Source: Chlorobium sp.
GTDB lineage: Bacteria > Bacteroidota > Chlorobiia > Chlorobiales > Chlorobiaceae
Reading direction: 5' to 3'
NCBI GenBank assembly: GCA_028277225.1
Contig: JANQHB010000055.1
Location: 1 to 34,913 of the forward strand
DNA length: 34,913 nt
Shown: piece by piece, positions 1 through 7,066 of the stretch
How positions within the stretch are numbered: position 1 is the first letter of the stretch
Layout of the letters: the number at the start of each line of letters is the position of its first letter
Notes under the pieces: model-generated
The model's database searches: none
Told to the model about the DNA's origin: nothing
What the model saw: the letters and a program-made list of their open reading frames with translations, nothing else
Position numbers and translations under genes: made by a program

Positions 1-3
1 AAG

Positions 4-85
4 GCCCGAGTGGTGGAATTGGTAGACACACTATCTTGAGGGGGTAGCGCCGAAAGGTGTAGGAGTTCGAATCTCCTCTCGGGCA
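4..85 (+). tRNA. tRNA-Leu (anticodon GAG)
   Basis: A class II cloverleaf can be drawn by eye. The acceptor arms are GCCCGAG (4-10) and CTCGGGC (78-84). The anticodon stem CTATC/GGTAG (31-35/43-47) encloses the loop TTGAGGG with anticodon GAG at 38-40, reading CUC and CUU leucine codons. A long variable arm (48-59, GAAA loop), typical of tRNA-Leu, follows, then a T arm AGGAG/CTCCT around TTCGAAT (61-77). The discriminator base is A85. A CCA end is not encoded, so it must be added after transcription. Confidence 0.95.
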
Positions 86-100
86 CATCGCATTCTTCAG

Positions 101-122
101 GCCGCGTCAAGCGGCTTTTTTT
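101..122 (+). terminator. Rho-independent terminator of tRNA-Leu
   Basis: A perfect 5-bp GC stem, GCCGC (101-105) and GCGGC (111-115), has a 5-nt loop and runs straight into seven T residues. It lies 16 bp after the tRNA and closes the tRNA transcript. Confidence 0.85.
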
Positions 123-144
123 CCCTGTAACCCGGTTCGTTCCG

Positions 145-678
145 TTGCGGTTTCTTAAAGCATACATCCGTTCAATCGATGCGTTGACCGAGCAGACCGG
201 CCGTGCTGTCAGCTGGCTTGTTCTGCTTCTGGTTCTTGTTGTTGTCTTCGATGTTTTTACGCGCTATGTCCTCTCGGCAAGCAGCGTTGCCGTTCAGGAA
301 CTCGAGTGGCATGTTTTCGCGCTGCTGTTTCTTCTGGCAGGAGCTTATGCACTCAAACATCACAAACATGTTCGGGTCGATGTTTTTTATCTTCGATTCA
401 GCAGAAAACAGAAGGCAATGGTGGATGTTGCCGGAGGATTGCTGTTTCTTCTGCCGTTTTCGGTGATTGTGGCGGTTTCTTCATGGGATTTTGTCTCCAC
501 ATCGTTTCTGATCGGCGAGTCGTCTCCTGATCCTGGAGGACTTCCTTATCGATATATCCTGAAAGCGGCTATTCCGGTCGGATTTGTCCTTTTTCTCCTG
601 CAGGGTACCGCAGAGATTTTCCGCTCCGTTCTTGTGTTGTCCGGCCGGGAAGATACTGCAAAAAGGAGGGAGGACTGA
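145..678 (+). CDS. dctQ: TRAP transporter small membrane subunit (DctQ family)
   Basis: This is the small integral-membrane subunit of a tripartite ATP-independent periplasmic (TRAP) transporter, which pairs with DctM to drive solute uptake on an ion gradient. The 177 residues hold four predicted membrane helices (about 21-43, 52-72, 92-118 and 137-162), with the family-typical stretch KHVRVDVFY after helix 2. Its TGA stop overlaps the dctM ATG by one base, so the two are translationally coupled. The start is uncertain. The longest reading uses TTG at 145 with no clear ribosome binding site, only 22 bp after the tRNA terminator; another TTG lies at 184. No promoter is obvious in the short gap. 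Confidence 0.88.
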   Translation: MRFLKAYIRSIDALTEQTGRAVSWLVLLLVLVVVFDVFTRYVLSASSVAVQELEWHVFALLFLLAGAYALKHHKHVRVDVFYLRFSRKQKAMVDVAGGLLFLLPFSVIVAVSSWDFVSTSFLIGESSPDPGGLPYRYILKAAIPVGFVLFLLQGTAEIFRSVLVLSGREDTAKRRED

Positions 679-2006
679 TGGAAACGCTCCCGTTTATCAT
701 GTTTGCCACCGTGTTTGTACTCCTGCTGCTTGGCTACCCGGTAGCCCTTACTCTCGGGGGTGTCTCGATCCTGTTCGGGGTCGTGTTTCTTGGAACGGAT
801 TTTTTTGCTTTCCTCCCTTTGAGGATATGGGGGACGATGACCAATTATGTCCTGATCGCGGTTCCTCTTTTCATTTTCATGGGGGTCATGCTTCAGAAGT
901 CGGGGATTGCAGAAAAGCTCCTGGAGACAATGGGAATGCTTTTCGGCCGGTTTCGCGGAGGGCTTGCAATTTCAGTTGTCATTGTAGGTGCATTGCTGGC
1001 AGCCTCGACTGGAATTGTCGGAGCCACGGTTGTCACAATGGGTCTGATGAGCCTTCCGGCAATGTTAAAAAGGAGATACGATCCGGAACTTGCAACAGGT
1101 ACAATTGCCGCATCAGGGACGCTGGGGCAGATAATCCCGCCAAGCATTGTGCTGGTTCTCCTCGGAAGTATTCTCAATGTTTCAGTGGGGGACATGTTTA
1201 TCGGGGCAATGGTTCCCGGTCTTTTGCTTGTGTCGTTGTACCTCCTCTATATCATAGGGATGGGCCTGTTCAGGCCCGGACTTGTACCGGCTCTTCCCGC
1301 ATCTGAAATTGAAGAGTTCAGGGGGGAAAAGCCGTGGAAAACCATAATCGAAGCCTTTATTATTCCTGCGGCAATGATCCTTGCTGTGCTGGGTTCGATA
1401 TTTGCCGGTATTGCGTCACCGACAGAAGCAGCTGCAATTGGTGCATTCGGTGCGCTGCTTTTAACCCTGTTTCAGCGCAGGCTGACGCTCGATATTCTCA
1501 AATCGGTGATGCGCGACACGGCATGGCTGACATCCATGGTATTTTTTATTCTTCTGGGAGCAAGCGCGTTCAGCCTTGTGTTCAGGGGGATGCATGGTGA
1601 CAGGTATCTTTCCGAACTGATTGTTCAGGCTCAACTGCAGCCGGAAACATTTCTTGCAATCGTCATGGCAGGAGTATTCATAGCAGGCTTTTTCATCGAT
1701 TTCATCGAGATAATTTTTATTGTCGTGCCTGTTGTCGCCCCGATTTTCACGGCTTTCGGAGTAGATCTTTTATGGGTGGGTGTGCTGCTTGCAATGAACC
1801 TTCAGGCGTCTTTTCTTACTCCTCCCTTCGGTTTTTCCCTCTTTTACCTCAAAGGTGTTGCACCGAAAGAAGTGAAAACGGGTCACCTTTACAGAGGAAT
1901 AATACCCTTCATTATCATACAGCTTGTCGTGCTTGTGCTGATTGTTCTGTTCCCCGAACTGGTTACCTGGCTGCCGGAAGTGCTGGCAGGCAGGCAGGGA
2001 AGATAG
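678..2006 (+). CDS. dctM: TRAP transporter large membrane subunit (DctM family)
   Basis: This is the large permease subunit of the TRAP transporter, an inner-membrane protein of the ion-transporter superfamily that moves the substrate delivered by the periplasmic receptor. It has 442 residues with a dozen or so hydrophobic segments and DctM-typical stretches such as GTLGQIIPPSIVL (about 148-160) and SPTEAAAIGAFGA (about 247-259), at the normal family length. The start is well supported: AGGAGGGAGG lies just upstream and the ATG overlaps the dctQ stop (TGATG). The receptor gene is not in this operon but ends convergently 197 bp downstream. Beyond the stop lies a repeat-rich stretch. Confidence 0.93.
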   Translation: METLPFIMFATVFVLLLLGYPVALTLGGVSILFGVVFLGTDFFAFLPLRIWGTMTNYVLIAVPLFIFMGVMLQKSGIAEKLLETMGMLFGRFRGGLAISVVIVGALLAASTGIVGATVVTMGLMSLPAMLKRRYDPELATGTIAASGTLGQIIPPSIVLVLLGSILNVSVGDMFIGAMVPGLLLVSLYLLYIIGMGLFRPGLVPALPASEIEEFRGEKPWKTIIEAFIIPAAMILAVLGSIFAGIASPTEAAAIGAFGALLLTLFQRRLTLDILKSVMRDTAWLTSMVFFILLGASAFSLVFRGMHGDRYLSELIVQAQLQPETFLAIVMAGVFIAGFFIDFIEIIFIVVPVVAPIFTAFGVDLLWVGVLLAMNLQASFLTPPFGFSLFYLKGVAPKEVKTGHLYRGIIPFIIIQLVVLVLIVLFPELVTWLPEVLAGRQGR

Positions 2007-2015
2007 TTGGCAGTG

Positions 2016-2145
2016 AAAGGAAGTGCTGAGTGCTGAGTGCAGGGGCAGGCCCCAGTGCCTGCCCGTGGTCGGATGAGTGAAGATTGTGGGATGTGGGATG
2101 GAAGAATTCTGGAAAGTGGAAAGTGGAAAGCGGGAAGCAGGCAAG
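2016..2145. repeat. Degenerate heptamer repeats between dctM and dctP
   Basis: Non-coding sequence built of runs of 7-base words: AGTGCTG twice then AGTGCAG (2022-2042), GTGGGAT twice (2086-2099), GGAAAGT twice then GGAAAGC and GGGAAGC (2111-2138). The word changes from block to block while the 7-base step persists. It fills the gap between the 3' ends of two convergent genes and shares its vocabulary with the arrays near 13400, 16500, 28850-29340 and 33850. Confidence 0.75.
2039..2064 (+). repeat. REP-like palindrome with GCAG tag
   Basis: GCAG (2039-2042) is followed by GGGCAGGC (2043-2050), six spacer bases and GCCTGCCC (2057-2064), a perfect 8-bp inverted repeat. A tetranucleotide tag before a GC-rich palindrome is the layout of REP sequences mobilised by RAYT (Y1) transposases. 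No such transposase is in the window. Confidence 0.55.
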
Positions 2146-2150
2146 ATAAA

Positions 2151-2175
2151 GTAGGGGCAACCCTTGCGGTTGCCC
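2151..2175 (+). repeat. REP-like palindrome with GTAG tag
   Basis: GTAG (2151-2154) precedes GGGCAACC (2155-2162), a 5-nt loop and GGTTGCCC (2168-2175), a perfect 8-bp hairpin. GTAG is the canonical tag of RAYT-linked REP elements. It lies 28 bp past the dctP stop codon, so it may also help end transcripts from either side, although no T-tract follows. Confidence 0.6.
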
Positions 2176-2202
2176 GTTCAGCCCGGCAGGACATCTTTTC
2201 GG

Positions 2203-3336
2203 CTACAAAAGGTTCCGGTAGTAGACTTTTTCCGATATGTCCGACCATGGTGTTATCTGACTTCTGAAGGACGTATAGGCATCATACACTTTTCTGCTCA
2301 GGACATCGTCTGCGGTTATTTCCTCGACTACTTCCGCAGAATAGGTGCGCAGCTTTTCCAGCACATCGGCAGGAAACTGCCTCAGCGCAATATTTTCTTC
2401 AGTGACGAGTTTCTGGAGATACAGGTTGTTTTTTGATTCAAACTCGCAAAGCATCCAGTGATGCACTTGTGCAGAAGCGTTCCGGATAATCTGCTGCAGA
2501 TCGATCGGGAGTTTCAAGAAGGCGCTTTTGTTTATAAAAAACTCGAGATTGGTGCCGGGCTCATGCCAGCCGGGATAGTAGTAGTACCGTGCTATTTTAT
2601 AGAAACCCATCAGGTAATCATGATATGGACCGATCCACTCTGTTGCATCGATAACACCTCTTTCGAGGTTCGTGTATATTTCTCCTCCCGCAGTAAGGAC
2701 CGCAGTCCCGCCTGCCTTTGAAATGACCTTGCCTCCAAGCCCGGGAATTCTCATTTTCAGCCCTTTAAGATCGGCGACCGAATTGATAGGTCTGTTGAAC
2801 CAGCCGCCCATCTGGATTCCCGTATTTCCTCCCGGAAGGGGAAGGAGGTTGAACGGTGCATAGACTTCTTTCCAGAGATCAAGTCCTCCCCCGCTGATAA
2901 GCCATGCGTTTATCTGCTGGGGATTCATCCCGAAAGGAACGGCCGAAAAAAACTGTGCGGCAGGTATTTTTCCTGCCCAGTAGTATGAAGCTCCATGGCC
3001 GATTTCTGCAGTTCCCTGACTGACTGCACCAAAAGTTTCGAGAGCAGGAACCAGTTCATCTGCACCATAAACCTGGATTTCGAGACGGCCTTCCGACATT
3101 TTTTTGACCCATTCGACGAACAGTTTCGGACCGTCCTGCAGGACAAACAGCGTCGGAGGCCATGTCGTAAGCATACGCCATCGGAACTTTTTCCTTGCGT
3201 GGACCGCAGGAGCGTCATTCGGACCGGTTTCAGGTTTGGCGCAGCCGATGCCGAGGAGGGGGGTGCCAAGTGCAACTGATGCAGTTGCCGCTTTGATTGA
3301 CTGTTTAAGAAACGTTCTTCTGGATTCCTTGTTCAT
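2203..3336 (-). CDS. dctP: TRAP transporter substrate-binding protein, TakP-like (2-oxo acid type)
   Basis: This is the periplasmic receptor of a TRAP transporter. The 377 residues begin with a twin-arginine signal (SRRTFLKQ, residues 5-12) and a hydrophobic stretch ending near Cys32, so export is probably by Tat and possibly with lipid attachment, though the lipobox (GIGC) is poor. The mature part has the landmarks MRIPGLGGKV, GVIDATEWIGPY and YYYPGWHEPG, which from memory closely resemble Rhodobacter sphaeroides TakP, a receptor for pyruvate and other 2-oxo acids. The ligand is therefore probably a small oxo acid, a sensible carbon source for a photoheterotroph. The gene converges on dctQM instead of sharing their operon, so receptor and permease have separate promoters. 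ATG start; no strong ribosome binding site. Confidence 0.88.
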   Translation of the reverse strand: MNKESRRTFLKQSIKAATASVALGTPLLGIGCAKPETGPNDAPAVHARKKFRWRMLTTWPPTLFVLQDGPKLFVEWVKKMSEGRLEIQVYGADELVPALETFGAVSQGTAEIGHGASYYWAGKIPAAQFFSAVPFGMNPQQINAWLISGGGLDLWKEVYAPFNLLPLPGGNTGIQMGGWFNRPINSVADLKGLKMRIPGLGGKVISKAGGTAVLTAGGEIYTNLERGVIDATEWIGPYHDYLMGFYKIARYYYYPGWHEPGTNLEFFINKSAFLKLPIDLQQIIRNASAQVHHWMLCEFESKNNLYLQKLVTEENIALRQFPADVLEKLRTYSAEVVEEITADDVLSRKVYDAYTSFRSQITPWSDISEKVYYRNLL

Positions 3337-3408
3337 ATCTGCGACCGGTTTGCTGTGAGTGTTTGGATTATCGCCAATAACGTCATAAAATAATGAAACA
3401 TACTTTAA

Positions 3409-3623
3409 CCTAAAATGAGCGTTCCAACAAATGCTCTGTGTTATTAAGTTTTTTTAAAACAGTCTTTTATACAATATTTGTGTTGGGGTTACTCCCTGCC
3501 TGTCGGGTGAATCCGAAAACTGAAAAAGAGCCGCATTTGTTGAAATCCCGACAAGTCGGGACATGCCGACCCCGTGAAATCAGACCAGATATTTCACAGG
3601 GCTCGACAATCGCTCAATTCAGG
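3409..3623 (+). repeat. MITE-like dispersed element, copy A (upstream of etfB)
   Basis: Non-coding. The right half (about 3480-3623) is repeated at about 21690-21873 and, inverted, at 34759-34913. It contains TCCCGAC/GTCGGGA (3546-3561) and an inverted repeat CCCCGTGAAAT / ATTTCACAGGG (one mismatch) and ends in CGCTCAATTCAGG (3611-3623). CCTAAAATGAGCG at 3409-3421 is an inverted match to that end at 11 of 13 positions, so the element may be a 215-bp unit with short terminal inverted repeats. The right end stops 17 bp before the etfB start codon. No transposase is encoded. The left boundary is uncertain. Confidence 0.6.
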
Positions 3624-3629
3624 TTTAAT

Positions 3630-3635
3630 TATAAT
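3630..3635 (+). promoter_or_regulatory. Possible -10 box at the end of repeat copy A
   Basis: A perfect TATAAT lies 5 bp before the etfB ATG, just outside the repeat end. If used, the etfB mRNA would be leaderless or nearly so, which fits the absence of a ribosome binding site. No convincing -35 box was found, so this may be chance in an AT-rich stretch. Confidence 0.2.
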
Positions 3636-3640
3636 GAGCC

Positions 3641-4384
3641 ATGCATATTGCAGTTTGTATAAACCGTGTGCCGGATACGGCATCCAGGGTCAATGTTGTC
3701 GATGGGGCCGTTGATACAGCCAGGCTTACAATGGTGACGAATCCCTACGACGAGTACGCCATGGAAGAAGCCGTAAGAATCAAGGAAAAGCGGGAGGGAA
3801 CCACGGTAACGGCTTTTTCGGCAGGAGGCCCTGAGCATTACGATGTCTTGCGCAAGGCACTTGCCATGGGAGCGGACAAAGCCTGCCTGGTTGAAGGAGC
3901 GCTGAAGGAAGATTCGTTATGTGTCGCAGAAAGCCTTGCCAGGGCGATAGCGGACTACTACGGGCATGCGCCTGATCTTGTGATCTGCGGAAAGGAATCG
4001 TTTGACTGCAGCCGTGCCCAGGTGCCGCTGATGCTCGCCGAAAAGCTCGGTGTGGCATCATTGTCCGCTGTTTCCATGCTGACGTGGCAGAACGGGACGC
4101 TTGAAGCCGTACGCGAGATAGAGGGTGGAACGGAACTGTACGAACTTGCTCTTCCTGCAGTTATCAGTGTTGAAAAAGGCCTGAATATCCCTCGCAAAAC
4201 CAATATCAAGTCGGTTATGAAGGCAAGAAAACAGGAGATCATGCACCTTGACGGCAGCGTTGACAGGCAGCCGGCTGTCGCATATCGTGATTTTTCGGCA
4301 ACAGAACGCCGGCGGAACTGCAGATATTGCAATGATGCCGATGAACTTGTTATTTCTCTGCGTGAAGAAAAAGGGGTGCTGTGA
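3641..4384 (+). CDS. etfB: Electron transfer flavoprotein beta subunit
   Basis: This is the small subunit of a heterodimeric electron transfer flavoprotein, a soluble carrier taking electrons from flavin dehydrogenases. The 247 residues are normal length, with the family pattern NPYDEYAMEEAVRIKE (about 31-46) and SAGGPEHYDVLRKALAMGADKA (about 60-81), part of the nucleotide-binding region. It is followed after 3 bp by etfA, an obvious operon. The start ATG has no clear ribosome binding site and sits 17 bp after a dispersed repeat that must form the 5' region. No acyl-CoA dehydrogenase, EtfQO or FixCX gene is nearby, so the partner is unknown. Confidence 0.92.
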   Translation: MHIAVCINRVPDTASRVNVVDGAVDTARLTMVTNPYDEYAMEEAVRIKEKREGTTVTAFSAGGPEHYDVLRKALAMGADKACLVEGALKEDSLCVAESLARAIADYYGHAPDLVICGKESFDCSRAQVPLMLAEKLGVASLSAVSMLTWQNGTLEAVREIEGGTELYELALPAVISVEKGLNIPRKTNIKSVMKARKQEIMHLDGSVDRQPAVAYRDFSATERRRNCRYCNDADELVISLREEKGVL

Positions 4385-4387
4385 TCC

Positions 4388-5356
4388 ATGAAAATACTGG
4401 TGGTTCTTGAGCAAAGAGAAGGACAGGTTAAAAATGCATCAGTTGTTCTCTGGCAGAAGGCTCAGCATCTTGCAGGAGCCCTGGGTGATGCAGTTGTCGA
4501 TGGAATACTTCTCGGGGCAGTTGATCATGGTTCTGTCACAACGCATTGCCGTGGAAAAGGATCTCTTTATCATATCGCTGAAAAATCCTGCGACAATTAT
4601 TCTCCCGAAGGCTATAGCGTTGCGATATCCGGAATCGCCGGTCAAGCCGGCGCAGAGGCGATCCTGATCGCTGACACAGCTATGGGCAGGGATCTTGCTC
4701 CCCGAGTCGCGATGTGGATGGATGCAGCGCTTGTCTCCGATTGTGTTTTGGATACCGATGAACGAAATGGGCTGAAAGCAAAGACAACGATGTATTCCGG
4801 TGCGGTTTCCGTTACAGCGGAGCCCAGGAGGAAAAGAACGGTGTATCTGGTGGCGCCCGGAGCTGCAATCAAACCGGCCGGTACGGAACAACCGGTTGTC
4901 ATACACGAAGTGGACGGGCCCGTCATCCCCGTCCGGAACCCTGTTTTCAGGGAGGTTGTTTTCACTATCGGCAGAAAAGATATTGCTGAATCCGATATCG
5001 TCGTTGCAGGCGGCAGAGGAGTCGGCAGCAGTGATGCTTTTGTTCTGCTCCAGTCTCTTGCTGATGCCCTTGGCGGAGCGCTGGGAGCAAGCAGGTCGGC
5101 AGTGGACGAGGGGTGGCGCCCGCATTCCGATCAGGTTGGCCAGACCGGCAGGACCATTGCTCCACGTCTCTATATCGCTTGCGGTATTTCGGGTGCTCCG
5201 CAGCACCTCGCAGGCATAGCTGGTGCGGGAACCATCGTTGCGATCAACCGTGATCCGGACGCGCCGATTTTCAAGGCATCCGATTACGGGATCGTCGGTG
5301 ACATCGAAGTGGTCGTTCCGGAACTCGAAAGAGCGATACGGGCCTTACATGAATGA
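4388..5356 (+). CDS. etfA: Electron transfer flavoprotein alpha subunit
   Basis: This is the large, FAD-binding subunit of the electron transfer flavoprotein. It has 322 residues: an N-terminal nucleotide-binding-like domain and a C-terminal FAD domain with the hallmark series GGRGVGSSDAF, GQTGRTIAPRLYIACGISG, QHLAGI and INRDPDAPIFKASDYGIVGD (about 208-305). All FAD-domain landmarks are present, so it should be functional. It starts 3 bp after etfB. It lacks the extra iron-sulfur domain found in some bifurcating EtfA proteins. A 131-bp gap follows with no clear terminator. Confidence 0.94.
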   Translation: MKILVVLEQREGQVKNASVVLWQKAQHLAGALGDAVVDGILLGAVDHGSVTTHCRGKGSLYHIAEKSCDNYSPEGYSVAISGIAGQAGAEAILIADTAMGRDLAPRVAMWMDAALVSDCVLDTDERNGLKAKTTMYSGAVSVTAEPRRKRTVYLVAPGAAIKPAGTEQPVVIHEVDGPVIPVRNPVFREVVFTIGRKDIAESDIVVAGGRGVGSSDAFVLLQSLADALGGALGASRSAVDEGWRPHSDQVGQTGRTIAPRLYIACGISGAPQHLAGIAGAGTIVAINRDPDAPIFKASDYGIVGDIEVVVPELERAIRALHE

Positions 5357-5487
5357 AATGATTTATATTTGTTTATTGTTCGTAAACATTAGCGGCCAAG
5401 TATTCTGCTGAAGACGCTTTTCTGAGTGCTCCGGAGGCATTTGTATAGATAGATTTTTGTGCAATCATTGACAGACATTGATCCAAG

Positions 5488-6087
5488 ATGGATAAACTGC
5501 AGGTAGATATATTGGGACTTTCCACAAGTCCGCATACCAACGGTGCATACGCGCTTATTCTTTACGAAGTTGAGGGAAAACGAAAGCTGCCTATTATCAT
5601 TGGCGGTTTCGAAGCGCAGGCAATAGCACTGAAACTGGAAAATATCAAGCCTCCAAGGCCGTTTACGCATGATCTGTTCAAGACTATTGCTGATACCTTC
5701 AATCTTGTCGTCAAGGAAGTATTCATTGACGAACTTCATAGCGAAACATTTTATGCAAAGGTTGTCTGCGAGATGAACGGTGAGTCGCATGAGATCGATG
5801 CACGTCCAAGCGACGCAATCGCTATTGCCGTCAGGTTCGGCGCGCCTATCTTTGTTTCGGAGGAGATCATGAACGAAGCGGGAATCAAAGAAGAGCAGCA
5901 GCAGGAAGAACAGGCAGAACTTGCAGAAACAGCAACGGAGGAGGAAAAACCCGAAGAACCCGTGGGCAAGGCTGAATCTTCGCTTCTTGATCTGCAGAAT
6001 ATGCTCGAAGACGCTATCAACCGGGAAGATTACGAAGATGCAGCTCGTCTCAGGGACGAGATCAACCGTATCAAGGGCAGAGAATGA
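5488..6087 (+). CDS. Bifunctional nuclease (BFN/DUF151) domain protein with C-terminal UVR motif
   Basis: A 199-residue cytoplasmic protein in three parts. Residues 1-130 form the BFN (DUF151) domain, with the signatures LPIIIGGFEAQAIAL (34-48) and DARPSDAIAIAVRFGAPIFV (104-123). Residues 131-160 are a Glu/Gln-rich acidic linker. Residues 165-196 form a UvrB/UvrC (UVR) motif, LLDLQNMLEDAINREDYEDA onward. BFN proteins are described as DNase/RNase-like stress proteins; UVR motifs mediate protein contacts in UvrB, UvrC and Clp adaptor proteins. The BFN-UVR fusion is known in the Bacteroidetes/Chlorobi group. ATG start; weak ribosome binding site. It ends at a bidirectional terminator shared with the convergent barrel gene. 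Confidence 0.88.
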   Translation: MDKLQVDILGLSTSPHTNGAYALILYEVEGKRKLPIIIGGFEAQAIALKLENIKPPRPFTHDLFKTIADTFNLVVKEVFIDELHSETFYAKVVCEMNGESHEIDARPSDAIAIAVRFGAPIFVSEEIMNEAGIKEEQQQEEQAELAETATEEEKPEEPVGKAESSLLDLQNMLEDAINREDYEDAARLRDEINRIKGRE

Positions 6088-6182
6088 AATCTTGAATTTT
6101 TTTCTGTTGTGCCGTTTGAAGCGGTTGTTTCAGGTGGTCAATTCGGATATACGTATATACGTTACAGGTAAGAGTTACATAT

Positions 6183-6225
6183 AAAAAAAAGGATGCCTCA
6201 TTGTTGTTTTGAGACATCCTTTTTT
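6183..6225. terminator. Bidirectional terminator between bfn and the outer-membrane barrel gene
   Basis: GGATGCCTCA (6191-6200) pairs with TGAGACATCC (6210-6219) with one C-A mismatch, around a 9-nt loop. Eight A residues precede it and six T residues follow, so either strand gives a GC-containing stem followed by U-rich RNA. It serves both converging genes. Confidence 0.85.
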
Positions 6226-6269
6226 GTTTGCCCAGCTACATGGATGCGTTACTGAATCAACTGTTGCCT

Positions 6270-6929
6270 TTAGAGGTTGATTCTCAGTCCGAGCAGTCCA
6301 CTATGAGTGGAAACACTTGTGTTGTACTCGCTTCCATAAACAGTGAACTCAGTTGTTTCGAAATAACGATAGCGAGCATCCAGCATTACATCATCTGCTA
6401 CAGGAATAGCAAGACCGGCGCCTAGCTGATATGCGAGCGTGGTCTCATGTTCAGTATATGATGGGCCACCAATACGCTGGTCATCATATGTTAGATCTTC
6501 AGCTGTTACCTGTGCTACGCCTACGCCAGCTGTTCCAAATAACTCGACACCACCAAGATCGATGTCAACATAACCGTTTGCCATCAAGGAGATAATGGAA
6601 AGATCACCGGTTATAGGCTCTCCATATTCTTCTTCTTCTCCATAGACATACGTTACGGATTCGAAATCACCAGACTGATAGCCAAGCTCACCTTCTACAC
6701 GATAGTCGCCGTAATCACAGCCGAATGCGCCAATAAGAGTGAGTCCTGAATCAATGTCGGCTTCGTATGAGGTCATGGGATACGGGTAGGTAGTCGTGGA
6801 TTCTAGTTCCATTTCATCCGGCCATGCTATTCCAGCAGCTGCACTTACATATTTTTCAGCGCTGAAACCGTTAGTAGACCACATAACTGCGATTACAAAT
6901 ACCATTAATAGTGATAATGCTTTTTTCAT
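6270..6929 (-). CDS. Small outer-membrane beta-barrel protein (porin-like)
   Basis: A 219-residue predicted outer-membrane protein. A Sec signal peptide (MKKALSLLMVFVIAVMWSTN..., cleavage likely after Ala24 in FSA-EKY) is followed by alternating amphipathic strands with many Tyr, Gly and acidic residues, a layout typical of 8-stranded barrels (OMP_b-brl type). Visible strand pairs include LTLIGAFGCDYGDYRVEGELGYQ and YQLGAGLAIPVADDVMLDARYRYF. It ends in RINL without the usual final Phe. A good ribosome binding site (GGAGAG, 6 bp upstream) supports the ATG. It lies 137 bp downstream of bamA on the same strand and probably has its own promoter. Specific function unknown. Confidence 0.8.
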   Translation of the reverse strand: MKKALSLLMVFVIAVMWSTNGFSAEKYVSAAAGIAWPDEMELESTTTYPYPMTSYEADIDSGLTLIGAFGCDYGDYRVEGELGYQSGDFESVTYVYGEEEEYGEPITGDLSIISLMANGYVDIDLGGVELFGTAGVGVAQVTAEDLTYDDQRIGGPSYTEHETTLAYQLGAGLAIPVADDVMLDARYRYFETTEFTVYGSEYNTSVSTHSGLLGLRINL

Positions 6930-7066
6930 GATTCTCTCCAGGGTTTGTTGATAGGAACAGGTTGATTTACTCGTTGCTGATAATGTGTAAGAAACTGCAT
7001 TCTTACCCTCATAAACTTAAAATATTACAGTAATCAATCCAAATATTATTGTCGAAAACCAACATG

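Noticed and set aside
4..145. tRNA-Leu as integration site of a genomic island carrying the TRAP genes
   Set aside because: No integrase and no second copy of the tRNA 3' end were found in the window.
584..1306. 240-residue Cys/Gly-rich frame over dctQ/dctM
   Set aside because: Out-of-frame reading of well-supported TRAP genes; its composition is typical of a shadow.
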